A DNA stretch of 64,000 nucleotides from Paracoxiella cheracis (GTDB lineage: Bacteria > Pseudomonadota > Gammaproteobacteria > Coxiellales > Coxiellaceae): the NCBI RefSeq assembly GCF_049348705.1, contig NZ_CP186485.1, forward strand, positions 1,984,001 to 2,048,000, in the 5' to 3' direction. This document shows, one piece after another, positions 53,206 to 61,977 of this stretch. Numbering within the stretch: the stretch's first letter is position 1; the number at the start of each line of letters is the position of its first letter. The notes under the pieces were generated by a model. It saw only the letters and a program-made list of their open reading frames with translations, was not told the origin of the DNA and ran no database searches. The translations under genes were made by a program, and so were the position numbers.

Positions 53206-53982
53206 ATGACAGCAGCTACCATCACATACGAACAACCGCTCAACGAACAAATCCGCATTTGTTTGCGACTTGAGCATTTATTCAAACAACTGCGCCTACA
53301 TCTAGAAAACCCCTCCGTACCCGATAGTCACCAGGCGATGATCACCCTAATGAAGCTCTTAAATGTGACCAATCGGCCAGACTTGAAATCAAAATTGTCT
53401 CAAACACTGTCACAGCAAGCCTCTCTATTAGCACAACTTGAAACTGCACCCAATGTCGATACCGATAAACTGCAAGACACACTGTATCAATTGGACACGT
53501 TAAATGATCAACTCCACCATGTTACCGGTAAAATCGGAGACCCTTTACGCAATAATCCGTTTCTTAATCAAATTCGCATGCATTTGAGTCATCCTGGTGG
53601 ACCTTGTAGCTTTAGCACTCCTGCTTACGCCCTATGGTTACAGCAGCCTAGCGAAAAGCGTATCGATGATTTAAAAAAATGGACACAAGGTTTAACTCAG
53701 CTTAATAGCATCGAAAAAATAATTTTAAAATTAACACGTGAAAGTACAAACAAACAAAAGCTCACCGCAAGCAATGGCTTTTATCAACAATCTTTAGATG
53801 CTAACTTGCCCTGCCAAATGATCCGAGTGACCCTGCCCATGGCATTAGGCGCTTATCCTGAGATTAGCGTTGGAAAGCATCGCATGGCAATACGATTTTT
53901 AAAATTAAACTTCGACAATTATGAGCACGCGCAACAGATACGTGATGATTTTGAATTTACATTAAACTGTTGTCGTATATGA
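53206..53982 (+). CDS. zapD: Cell division protein ZapD
   Basis: A 258-residue FtsZ-associated protein that bundles FtsZ filaments. The start at 53206 (MTAATITYEQPLNEQIR) is used because AGGGG lies 10-15 bases upstream and the family begins there. Helical N-terminal domain (LRLEHLFKQL), and the C-terminal beta strands with GGPCSFSTPAYALWL and NLPCQMIRVTLP are typical. Converges with mutT, overlapping its 3' end by 21 bases. ftsZ and ftsA lie 5-7 kb away on the minus strand. Confidence 0.93.
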   Translation: MTAATITYEQPLNEQIRICLRLEHLFKQLRLHLENPSVPDSHQAMITLMKLLNVTNRPDLKSKLSQTLSQQASLLAQLETAPNVDTDKLQDTLYQLDTLNDQLHHVTGKIGDPLRNNPFLNQIRMHLSHPGGPCSFSTPAYALWLQQPSEKRIDDLKKWTQGLTQLNSIEKIILKLTRESTNKQKLTASNGFYQQSLDANLPCQMIRVTLPMALGAYPEISVGKHRMAIRFLKLNFDNYEHAQQIRDDFEFTLNCCRI

Positions 53983-54384
53983 CGAGCTTAATTCATCAAT
54001 AATTATTCGATTAGCATCAGGAAATTTTAATCGCGAGAGTTCGGAAATATCAATCCATTGCAACGGTTGCCCCAGCAATCCTTTAGGTTTACCCGAAAAT
54101 TTCGACACGACGTAAGTATGTAACGTGACATGATAATTTTTATAATCGTGCAAAGACTGAAGAAAGGGTTCGGCCTTTATAACCTCGATTCCAACCTCTT
54201 CTTTCAACTCGCGGCATAAAGCTTGGAGGCTGTCTTCATCCGGCTCAACTTTTCCGCCGCGAAATTCCCACAAACCGCCCTGATCAACATCTTCCGACCG
54301 AAGCGCCACTAAAATTTGATTGTCAGAGTTAAAAATAACACCAACGGCCACGTGAATCGAATCGCGATTACGATAATCTTCCAT
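53962..54384 (-). CDS. mutT: 8-oxo-dGTP diphosphatase (MutT, Nudix)
   Basis: Removes oxidised guanine nucleotides from the pool. About 140 residues from the ATG at 54384 (MEDYRNRDSIHVAVGVIF); an upstream Met is rejected because it would lie well inside secA. The Nudix box is GGKVEPDEDSLQALCRELKEEVGI (in parts: GGKVEPDEDS, RELKEEVGI), complete. The upstream ALRSEDVDQGGLWEF fits MutT. The gene's start overlaps the secA stop by 17 bases. Confidence 0.88.
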   Translation of the reverse strand: MEDYRNRDSIHVAVGVIFNSDNQILVALRSEDVDQGGLWEFRGGKVEPDEDSLQALCRELKEEVGIEVIKAEPFLQSLHDYKNYHVTLHTYVVSKFSGKPKGLLGQPLQWIDISELSRLKFPDANRIIIDELSSSYTTTV

Positions 54385-57118
54385 GACATTGCTTGAATTT
54401 TTTGCCGCTTCCGCAAGGACAAGGTTCATTGCGACCCACTTTACGTTCGTTACGAATAAATGGTCTTTGTGACTCTTCACCCTCGGCTTCTGCCACAGCT
54501 ACTTCTTCAGCTTCGGGTAGCATGGCTGACATTTCTTCGTGCTGATAATGCAACTCAGGAGCTGTTCTCATTTGATACTGCTGTTGCGCGGCAAGCTGCT
54601 CTTCCGTTGCTAACTCCAATTTGCTCAGTGTTGCAACGACTTCATATTTAATTTTGTTCATCATCTGTGTAAACAAATCAAATGATTCGCGCTTAAATTC
54701 TTGCGCTGGATTTTTTTGCGCATAACCGCGTAAATGGATGCCTTGGCGCAAATGATCCATCGCCGCAAGATGCTCTTTCCAATGTTGATCCAATGTTTGC
54801 AACATAATGGCTTTTTCAACTTCGCGCATCACGGCAGGATCGGCTTTCGCTTCTTTTTCTTCATACGCTTTTACAATTTCACCCAAAACGCGTTGGTGCA
54901 ATGTTTCTTCATGCAACGCATGGTCTTCTTCGAGCCATTTAGAAATTGGCAATGTCAGGCCGAAGTCTTCCTGAATTTGCTTTTCTAACCCCGCGATGTC
55001 CCATTGCTCTTCGAGACTTTGTGGAGGCACAAACATGCTCACGAGTTCAGTGACGGCTTCTTCACGAAGTTCTTTGATCGAGTCTGAAATATCTTCCGTA
55101 CTGAGCAGTTTAAATCGCTGTTGATACACGACCTTACGTTGATCGCTCGCCACATCATCGTATTCCAATAAATTTTTACGCATGTCGAAGTTTAACCCTT
55201 CCACACGGCGCTGTGCTTTTTCGATTGCACGCGATATCCAAGGATGCTGAATCACATCGCCTTCGGTCACACCCAATCTTCGCATCATGTTCGACATGCG
55301 CTCAGCAGCAAAAATTCGCAATAAATTGTCTTCCATCGATAAATAAAACTGTGAAGAGCCCACATCACCTTGACGGCCAGATCGACCACGCAATTGATTG
55401 TCGATACGACGAGATTCGTGACGCTCAGTACCGAGAACGTGTAATCCACCCGCAGACAAGACTTTTTCGTGTCGCTTTTGCCATTCCGTTTTGTGCTTTG
55501 CTATTTCTTCATCGCTCGGATTATCTAATTCTGCTAGGTCGGCTTCTAAATTACCGCCCAACACAATATCGGTACCGCGACCTGCCATGTTAGTGGCAAT
55601 CGTCACTGCGCCCGGTCGGCCAGCTTCCGCAATGATTCTCGCTTCACGCTCGTGCTGTTTTGCGTTTAACACTTCATGTTTGATTTTTGCTTTATTTAAT
55701 AAACTAGAAACTAATTCAGAGGCCTCGATGGATGCAGTGCCTACCAGAATCGGTTGCCCTACTTCATTGCGTTTTTTGATTTCTTCTAAAATCGCTTTAA
55801 ATTTTCCGCTGGCCGTTAAATAAATTTGATCGGCGGCATCTTTACGAACCATTGGCTTATTTGTGGGAACAACAACAACTTCCAAGCCATAGATTTTTTG
55901 TAACTCATAAGCTTCGGTATCGGCCGTACCTGTCATACCGGATAGTTTTTCATAAAGTCGGAAGTAATTTTGGAACGTAATAGTGGCTAGCGTTTGATTT
56001 TCTAATTGAACTTGCACACCTTCTTTTGCTTCAACCGCTTGATGCAAACCATCCGACCATCGGCGCCCCGCCATTAAACGGCCGGTATGCTCATCGACAA
56101 TGACCACTTCATTATTTTTTACGATATAGTGCACATCCCGTTGAAACAACTTGTGCGCGCGTAATGCCGCATATAAATAATGCATCAATGTAATGTTCGA
56201 TACATCATATAAGCTTTCGCCTTCCTTCATTAAGCCTTGTTTCACCATCAACGCTTCGACTTTTTGATGGCCTTGCTCAGTGAGGTAGGCTTGGCGAGTT
56301 TTCTCATCTAACGTGAAGTCGCCCCGATCTTCTTCGGGTATTTCTTCTTCTTTTTGATCCTCTTCCATTTTTTGAAGTTTTAGGTAAGGGATCAGTTTAT
56401 CGATTTTTGGATATAAGTCTGACGACTCTTCGGCGTGACCCGAAATGATTAACGGTGTTCGCGCTTCGTCAATTAAAATGGAGTCCACTTCGTCAATAAT
56501 GGCGTAATGCAGCGGACGCTGCACGCGTTGATCCAGGCTATAAACCATGTTGTCACGCAAATAATCAAAGCCAAATTCATTATTCGTGCCATAGGTGATA
56601 TCAGCCGTATACGCTTTTTGTTTTTCGTCGGGCTCCATACCTGGAACATTGACACCCACCGTCAGGCCTAAAAATTTATAAACCGGCATCATCCATTCGG
56701 CATCACGTTTTGCCAAGTAATCATTGACAGTGACGACGTGTACACCCTTTTCAGTTAGCGCATTTAAATACGCTGCTAACGTCGACATTAAGGTTTTACC
56801 TTCACCAGTACGCATCTCGGCGATTTTGCCATAGTGTAAAACCATGCCCCCGATGAGCTGAACATCAAAATGGCGCATGCCCAATGTTCTAACACTCACC
56901 TCACGAACGACCGCAAAGGCTTCGGCAAGCAGGGATTCGAGGGAAGCACCTTCTTTCAGGCGCTGTTTGAACTCATGGGTCTTGGCACGCAGCTCATCAT
57001 CAGAGAGCTTCTGCAGATCAGACTCTAACGCATTGATTTTTTTAACTTCTTTGGAGTAGCTCCTGAGAAGTCGATCATTACGAGTACCGAATACTTTCTT
57101 GAATATCTTGTTTAGCAT
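54368..57118 (-). CDS. secA: Preprotein translocase ATPase SecA
   Basis: Motor of the general secretion pathway. 916 residues, the normal size. Motor motifs: MRTGEGKTLMSTLAAYLNAL near 102-121 (Walker A GEGKT), DEVDSILIDEARTPL (Walker B), the second nucleotide domain with LRGRSGRQGD, helical and preprotein-binding domains, and a C-terminal zinc tail CPCGSGKKFKQCHG. The last residues before that are acidic and variable. It overlaps mutT downstream and diverges from dciA at 57100, overlapping by about 20 bases on the opposite strand. Confidence 0.98.
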   Translation of the reverse strand: MLNKIFKKVFGTRNDRLLRSYSKEVKKINALESDLQKLSDDELRAKTHEFKQRLKEGASLESLLAEAFAVVREVSVRTLGMRHFDVQLIGGMVLHYGKIAEMRTGEGKTLMSTLAAYLNALTEKGVHVVTVNDYLAKRDAEWMMPVYKFLGLTVGVNVPGMEPDEKQKAYTADITYGTNNEFGFDYLRDNMVYSLDQRVQRPLHYAIIDEVDSILIDEARTPLIISGHAEESSDLYPKIDKLIPYLKLQKMEEDQKEEEIPEEDRGDFTLDEKTRQAYLTEQGHQKVEALMVKQGLMKEGESLYDVSNITLMHYLYAALRAHKLFQRDVHYIVKNNEVVIVDEHTGRLMAGRRWSDGLHQAVEAKEGVQVQLENQTLATITFQNYFRLYEKLSGMTGTADTEAYELQKIYGLEVVVVPTNKPMVRKDAADQIYLTASGKFKAILEEIKKRNEVGQPILVGTASIEASELVSSLLNKAKIKHEVLNAKQHEREARIIAEAGRPGAVTIATNMAGRGTDIVLGGNLEADLAELDNPSDEEIAKHKTEWQKRHEKVLSAGGLHVLGTERHESRRIDNQLRGRSGRQGDVGSSQFYLSMEDNLLRIFAAERMSNMMRRLGVTEGDVIQHPWISRAIEKAQRRVEGLNFDMRKNLLEYDDVASDQRKVVYQQRFKLLSTEDISDSIKELREEAVTELVSMFVPPQSLEEQWDIAGLEKQIQEDFGLTLPISKWLEEDHALHEETLHQRVLGEIVKAYEEKEAKADPAVMREVEKAIMLQTLDQHWKEHLAAMDHLRQGIHLRGYAQKNPAQEFKRESFDLFTQMMNKIKYEVVATLSKLELATEEQLAAQQQYQMRTAPELHYQHEEMSAMLPEAEEVAVAEAEGEESQRPFIRNERKVGRNEPCPCGSGKKFKQCHGRLS

Positions 57119-57167
57119 AGCAGGAATTGTATATCATCCGTTAAGAAAAGGGGAATTTTCTCATAGA

Positions 57168-57548
57168 ATGAATCAAATGCAAACCAGTGATGATCAAAAT
57201 AAAGAAAACCAGCTCGATCCCAAGCCGCTCGAGGATTTGCTTGAACGTAGCCCTTTGAAATATCTGGTGATGAAGGCCCGGCAAATTCTCGCCGCCGATG
57301 AGACATTATATCGCTTGTTGCCGGCTGAGCTTGCTTCTCATTGCCGCACCATGAACGTCACTACGAGTACAGTAATCATCGAGGTCGATACTGCCGTTTG
57401 GGGCACACGCTTACGTTATATTGTTCCAGAGTTGTTAGAGGAGTTGCAGCAGGATCCCCAATTTAATCAAGTAACCGACATTTATTGTCGTGTGAGACCC
57501 ATGCAGGCGTCAGGCGTCAGCGGCGGCCGGAATAAACGCGAAGGGTAA
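57168..57548 (+). CDS. dciA: DciA-type helicase-loader protein (DUF721)
   Basis: A 126-residue member of the DUF721/DciA family, which loads the replicative helicase in bacteria that lack phage-type DnaC. The start at 57168 (MNQMQTSDDQ) is chosen over one overlapping secA further upstream. Conserved features: the N-terminal PLEDLLERSPLKYLV stretch, then a KH-like part (ELASHCRTMNV, TSTVIIEVDTAVWGTRLRY) and the C-terminal IYCRVRPM. It converges with lpxC, overlapping by 39 bases, and lies between secA and lpxC as in many gammaproteobacteria. Confidence 0.82.
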   Translation: MNQMQTSDDQNKENQLDPKPLEDLLERSPLKYLVMKARQILAADETLYRLLPAELASHCRTMNVTTSTVIIEVDTAVWGTRLRYIVPELLEELQQDPQFNQVTDIYCRVRPMQASGVSGGRNKREG

Positions 57549-58421
57549 TTCCTCAGGATTTTTGAAGGTAACGATATCCCACGCATCTTCTCGCGCTAAT
57601 ATCTGCCCTAACAAGCGGCTATTCAACGCGTGTCCTGATTTATAACCACTAAATGAACCAATTAAGCTGTGACCCAATAAATAAAGATCACCAATCACAT
57701 CAAGGATTTTGTGTTTCACAAATTCATCCGGATAACGCAAACCATCTTGATTTAAAATTTTAAACTCATCCAATACGATAGCATTATCCAAACTTGCACC
57801 CTTAGCTAAATCATTTTTGCGTATATATTCATAATCTGACAAAAATCCAAACGTACGCGCACGAGAGACTTCTTTGACATAGGATGTGCTTGAAAAATCG
57901 ATGGTGGCACTCTGATTTGTTTCATCGAACAAGGGATGGTCGAAATCGATACCAAAACTCACTTTAAAACCATTATAAGGTTCGACCATTACAATTTTGT
58001 CGCCATCGTTTATTTTGATTTTTCGTTTGATACGAATAAATTTTTTCGCGGCATTTTGTTCTTCAATACCCGCTGATTGAATTAGAAAAATAAATGGACC
58101 AGCGCTACCATCCATTATCGGTAATTCAGGTGAGGTAATATCAATATAAAGATTATCGATACCAACACCTGCCAAGGCCGATAATAAATGTTCGACAGTT
58201 GCCACACGCGCACCATCTCTTGCAAGACACGTCGACAAACTGGTGTCCCCGATGTATTGAACGCTCGCTGGGATTTCAATGGCTGGTTTTAAGTCGGTAC
58301 GACGAAAGATAATACCTGTATCAACGGGTGCAGGACGCAAGGTGAGATAGACCTTGTCTCCGGTGTGCACACCGACGCCAGTGGCTCTCACCACATTATT
58401 CAGGGTTCTTTGTTTAATCAT
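57510..58421 (-). CDS. lpxC: UDP-3-O-acyl-N-acetylglucosamine deacetylase
   Basis: Zinc deacetylase, committed step of lipid A synthesis. 303 residues. Ligands: His in VEHLLSALAG near 79, His/Asp in KHKILDVIGDLYLLG near 238-246; the acid/base histidine lies in SGYKSGHALNSRL near 262. N-terminal TGVGVHTGDKV and DGSAGPFIFLI blocks present. Follows ftsZ by 63 bases on the same strand. Shows that the organism makes lipid A. Confidence 0.97.
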   Translation of the reverse strand: MIKQRTLNNVVRATGVGVHTGDKVYLTLRPAPVDTGIIFRRTDLKPAIEIPASVQYIGDTSLSTCLARDGARVATVEHLLSALAGVGIDNLYIDITSPELPIMDGSAGPFIFLIQSAGIEEQNAAKKFIRIKRKIKINDGDKIVMVEPYNGFKVSFGIDFDHPLFDETNQSATIDFSSTSYVKEVSRARTFGFLSDYEYIRKNDLAKGASLDNAIVLDEFKILNQDGLRYPDEFVKHKILDVIGDLYLLGHSLIGSFSGYKSGHALNSRLLGQILAREDAWDIVTFKNPEELPFAFIPAAADA

Positions 58422-58484
58422 AGGTAATCATTCCCTTACCGAAAAAGACGCGCATCATAGCACATCCTTGTTAATAAACAAATG

Positions 58485-59642
58485 CTAATCTTCCTGGCGT
58501 CGTAAAAACGCGGGAATATCAAGATATTCAATGTCCCGCTCTCGTTGCTCATCCATCTCAACCGTCCCACGCCTTTGAGGCTCTTGGTTTCGCATATAGG
58601 TTGGACGGTCCAATTGATGATAATCGAGCGTTCCATCACTCTTGGTATTTTTAGCTCCTTTTAGTGGGACACTCGCCCCGCTGGCGCTTGCCCCCAATCC
58701 TGTTACCACGACCGTGACGCGTAGTTCGTCGGTCATCTCGGGATCAATGACGGTACCGACCACGACTGTGGCACTCTCTGAAGCAAATGCTTTCACCGCA
58801 TCACCCACGATTTCAAACTCACCGATCGACATATCCATGCCTGCCGTGATGTTAACTAATACCCCTTTGGCACCATTGAAGTCGACATCTTCTAAAAGTG
58901 GGCTCGCAATCGCAGATTCCGCAGCTTCCAGTGCACGATTTTCGCCGCTGCTAATGCCAGTACCCATCATCGCCATACCCATTTCGGACATCACCGTGCG
59001 AACATCAGCGAAGTCAACGTTAATTAAGCCTGGTCGCGTAATTAAATCAGCAATTCCCTGAACCGCACCGAGTAACACATTATTAGCAGCTTTGAATGCA
59101 TTTAATAAAGAGATATTTTTTCCTAATACTGTAAGCAATTTATTATTTGGGATGGTAATCAATGAATCAACGTATTTACTTAGCGCCTTAACTCCCTCTT
59201 CTGCCACGTCCAATCGCTTTCGCCCCTCAAAGGCGAATGGTTTTGTGACGATGGCCACCGTCAGAATACCTAATTCCTTAGCGATTTCTGCAAATATTGG
59301 CCCAGCACCCGTTCCTGTTCCACCCCCCATGCCGGCCGTTAGGAAAACCATATCAGTGCCTTGCAATACCTCGCGAATGCGATCCCGGGCTTCTTCAGCG
59401 GCTTGTCGACCCACCTCAGGGTCAGCACCGGCACCAAGCCCTTTTGTAATTTCTTCACCAAGTTGTAAAACCGTGCGAGCACTGGAACGACTTAACGCTT
59501 GCGCATCTGTGTTCGCACAGATAAATTCAACTCCATCGATATTTTCCGCCATCATATGTTCGATGGCATTTCCACCGCCGCCACCAATTCCAATGACTTT
59601 GATCTGAGCATTTTTGGGCGAAGCATCACCTAATTCGAACAT
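58485..59642 (-). CDS. ftsZ: Cell division GTPase FtsZ
   Basis: Tubulin-like Z-ring protein. 385 residues. GTP-binding signature GGGTGTGAGP near 107-116, N-terminal IGIGGGGGNAIEHM, T7 loop NVDFADVRTVM near 210, and a C-terminal conserved peptide YLDIPAFLRRQED that binds FtsA and ZipA. A variable linker of about 30 residues precedes it. Start 59642, 12 bases after the ftsA stop. Confidence 0.98.
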   Translation of the reverse strand: MFELGDASPKNAQIKVIGIGGGGGNAIEHMMAENIDGVEFICANTDAQALSRSSARTVLQLGEEITKGLGAGADPEVGRQAAEEARDRIREVLQGTDMVFLTAGMGGGTGTGAGPIFAEIAKELGILTVAIVTKPFAFEGRKRLDVAEEGVKALSKYVDSLITIPNNKLLTVLGKNISLLNAFKAANNVLLGAVQGIADLITRPGLINVDFADVRTVMSEMGMAMMGTGISSGENRALEAAESAIASPLLEDVDFNGAKGVLVNITAGMDMSIGEFEIVGDAVKAFASESATVVVGTVIDPEMTDELRVTVVVTGLGASASGASVPLKGAKNTKSDGTLDYHQLDRPTYMRNQEPQRRGTVEMDEQRERDIEYLDIPAFLRRQED

Positions 59643-59654
59643 GTCTGTTCTCCA

Positions 59655-60890
59655 TTAAAAATTACCATGAAACCAACTTTTCATTCTTTGCCACAAACTC
59701 GATGCCGTATGTTCTAAATTAAAACTCGGCATGTTGTTCATTTGATTTTGATGCCCGTGAATTAACAAACCAACACCCGTTGCATAAATTGGATTATCGC
59801 GAACATCAATCAACCCATTAACATATTGGGGCAATCCCAATCGCACCGGCATTTGGAAAATACTTTCAGCGAGTTCAATGCAGCCTGGCACCTTAGACGC
59901 ACCACCCGTTAAAACTATTCCAGCCGCAACAAGTTGATCAAAACCGGTGCGACGCAATTCAGCCATCACGAGTTCAAATAGTTCACGATAGCGTGCTTCA
60001 ACTACTTGCGCTAAGGCTCTTTTTTGAATTTTTTTGGGCGGCCGCTTTGCAACACTCGGCACTTGTATGGTTTCTTCTAAATCAACTTCATCCGATAAAA
60101 CGGAAGCATGTTGAATTTTAATTTGCTCAGCGTACTGTGTTGGTGTTCGCAGTGCAACAGCAACGTCGTTAGTCACATGATCACCCGCAATAGGAATGAC
60201 AGAGGTATAACGAATCGCGCCGTCTGTGAATATAGCGATGTCGGTTGTTCCGCCACCGATATCGATCATGCACACACCTAATTCTTTTTCGTCTTCAGTT
60301 AACACAGCATGACTCGATGCTAGTTGCTCGAGGATGATATCACCCACTTGCAATCCACAAAGACGAACACATTTTGTGATATTTTGTGCAGCACTTACGG
60401 CACCCGTCACAATGTGTACTTTTGCTTCAAGTCGAACACCTGACATACCAACCGGTTCGCGCACACCTTCTTGATTATCGATGATGAATTCTTGCGGCAA
60501 AATATGAAGAATTTTTTGATCGGCCGGAATTGCAACTGCCTTTGCTGCATCAATCACACGATCAACATCCGATTGATTCACTTCGCGATCGCGAATGGCA
60601 ACGATGCCGTGAGAATTTAAACTGCGAATATGACTACCGGCAATTCCCGTGTAAGCCGAATGTATATCACAGCCTGCCATTAATTCAGCTTCTTCAATTG
60701 CACGCTGTATAGACTGAACAGTTGACTCAATATTGACCACAACACCGCGCTTTAAGCCGCGTGAAGGATGGGAACCAAAACCAATGACTTCGATTTGGTT
60801 ATCCTGGCCAAGTGCCCCAACCAGAGCAGCAATTTTGCTGGTGCCAATATCTAATGCAACGATGAGATTCTTATCGGGTTTTTTCGCCAT
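59655..60890 (-). CDS. ftsA: Cell division protein FtsA
   Basis: Actin-like protein that anchors FtsZ to the membrane. 411 residues. Phosphate loops IVALDIGTSKIAALVG (near 10) and VCMIDIGGGTTDIAIF (near 206), with GIVLTGGASKVPG near 333 and the C-terminal amphipathic membrane helix LWQRMKSWFHGNF. Complete. The 336-base gap to ftsQ holds repeat P6, unusual for a division operon. Confidence 0.97.
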   Translation of the reverse strand: MAKKPDKNLIVALDIGTSKIAALVGALGQDNQIEVIGFGSHPSRGLKRGVVVNIESTVQSIQRAIEEAELMAGCDIHSAYTGIAGSHIRSLNSHGIVAIRDREVNQSDVDRVIDAAKAVAIPADQKILHILPQEFIIDNQEGVREPVGMSGVRLEAKVHIVTGAVSAAQNITKCVRLCGLQVGDIILEQLASSHAVLTEDEKELGVCMIDIGGGTTDIAIFTDGAIRYTSVIPIAGDHVTNDVAVALRTPTQYAEQIKIQHASVLSDEVDLEETIQVPSVAKRPPKKIQKRALAQVVEARYRELFELVMAELRRTGFDQLVAAGIVLTGGASKVPGCIELAESIFQMPVRLGLPQYVNGLIDVRDNPIYATGVGLLIHGHQNQMNNMPSFNLEHTASSLWQRMKSWFHGNF

Positions 60891-60937
60891 CTCCGTCCCG
60901 GTCTCCCTGTATACTACAACCCCACGACGGGCGTTTT

Positions 60938-61078
60938 AGGGCACCCCTAGAAATCTATTCGTGGCCGATCCAAAGTGAAAATTCTTCTCAAAATGCTCAT
61001 GTACACGAGTGCACACTCTGCTTTTTCGTCGAACTTTCATTCCAACCTACCTCACAACTGAATTTCTAGAAGCACTAT
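60938..61078. repeat. Palindromic repeat P6 between ftsQ and ftsA
   Basis: Ends AGGGCACCCCTAGAAATC and GAATTTCTAGAAGCAC are inverted repeats like P5; the interior (ATGCTCATGTAC..GTGCACACTC, CTTTTTCGTCGAA) differs from P1-P5 and folds separately. It fills most of the gap between ftsQ and ftsA, so the operon is probably interrupted by a structured RNA. The remaining 150 bases to ftsQ are A/T-rich without a gene. Confidence 0.72.
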
Positions 61079-61226
61079 ATAAATTTGATATGCTCTATAA
61101 ATCATTAGTATAAGCTATAAATGTGAAGAGCACTATCAAAAATTTATCTAATTCTAACACTTTTTAGACTATTTTTTTTAGCCCTAAAGATCAAAAAGTT
61201 GGAACAAAAAATTGACTGGAAATCTA

Positions 61227-61976
61227 TTATTCTAATGTTACTTGTGATTTTTTCGGATTCCATTTGACCGACAGGCCATTCGGGTAACGCAAATCGATTT
61301 TAGCAACGTCCTGTCCACGAGCACCGATAATACGTGGATACAATGAAAGAAGTCGTTTGAAGCGGTGATCAACATCATCACGACCCAACATGACATTAAT
61401 ATGACCATTTAATACCATATCCCACGCATGCCGTTCTGTAAGACTAAGCTCACTAAGAGTTACATTAATAGTTAATAAAGCCGGACTAAATTGATGATAT
61501 CGCTCCAATATTTCTTTTAAACTATCGATAGGCCCAGACAAATAGGGCAACCCTTTTGGAATACTCGACAATGACGGCTGAAAAAGTTGACCTTTCGCAT
61601 TGACCACCTGATCACCCCAACGCGCAATGGCATGCTGCTCTTCTATATCGATCATTAATTGATCAGGCCAGACTCGGCGAAATGATACGTCTGCAACCCA
61701 AGGCAGTGTCAATAAGGCTTGACGCAATTGATCGACACCTAATGAAAAAAAACCACCCTTAAGATGAGTGACGACCACTTGTTGAAGCACTGCCATCTCA
61801 ATGTGATTATTGTTAGCGCTGATTTTTACGTGACGAAATGGCAATGTTTTTGGATTTTTCAAAACAGCAATGCCCCAAATCATTGCGGTCATTATAATAA
61901 AAATAAAAAAAATGGGAGCTGCTATTTGAATATTCCGCTTATAACTAGTTTCACTTTTGCTTCCCTGTTTTTTCAT
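61227..61976 (-). CDS. ftsQ: Cell division protein FtsQ
   Basis: Bitopic division protein linking the early and late divisome. 249 residues: cytoplasmic N-terminus, one membrane helix (FFIFIIMTAMIWGIAVL, about 20-37), then a POTRA domain (FRHVKISANNNHIEMAVLQQVV, PWVADVSFRRVWPDQLMIDIEEQ, in parts) and beta domain ending YPRIIGARGQDVAKIDLRYPNGLSVKWN. Starts two bases after the murC stop. murB and ddl, usually between murC and ftsQ, are absent here. Confidence 0.94.
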   Translation of the reverse strand: MKKQGSKSETSYKRNIQIAAPIFFIFIIMTAMIWGIAVLKNPKTLPFRHVKISANNNHIEMAVLQQVVVTHLKGGFFSLGVDQLRQALLTLPWVADVSFRRVWPDQLMIDIEEQHAIARWGDQVVNAKGQLFQPSLSSIPKGLPYLSGPIDSLKEILERYHQFSPALLTINVTLSELSLTERHAWDMVLNGHINVMLGRDDVDHRFKRLLSLYPRIIGARGQDVAKIDLRYPNGLSVKWNPKKSQVTLE

Positions 61977-61977
61977 T

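Noticed and set aside
53035..53277. An 80-codon minus-strand frame across repeat D's end and the zapD start
   Set aside because: It begins inside zapD and ends in the repeat; no family features.
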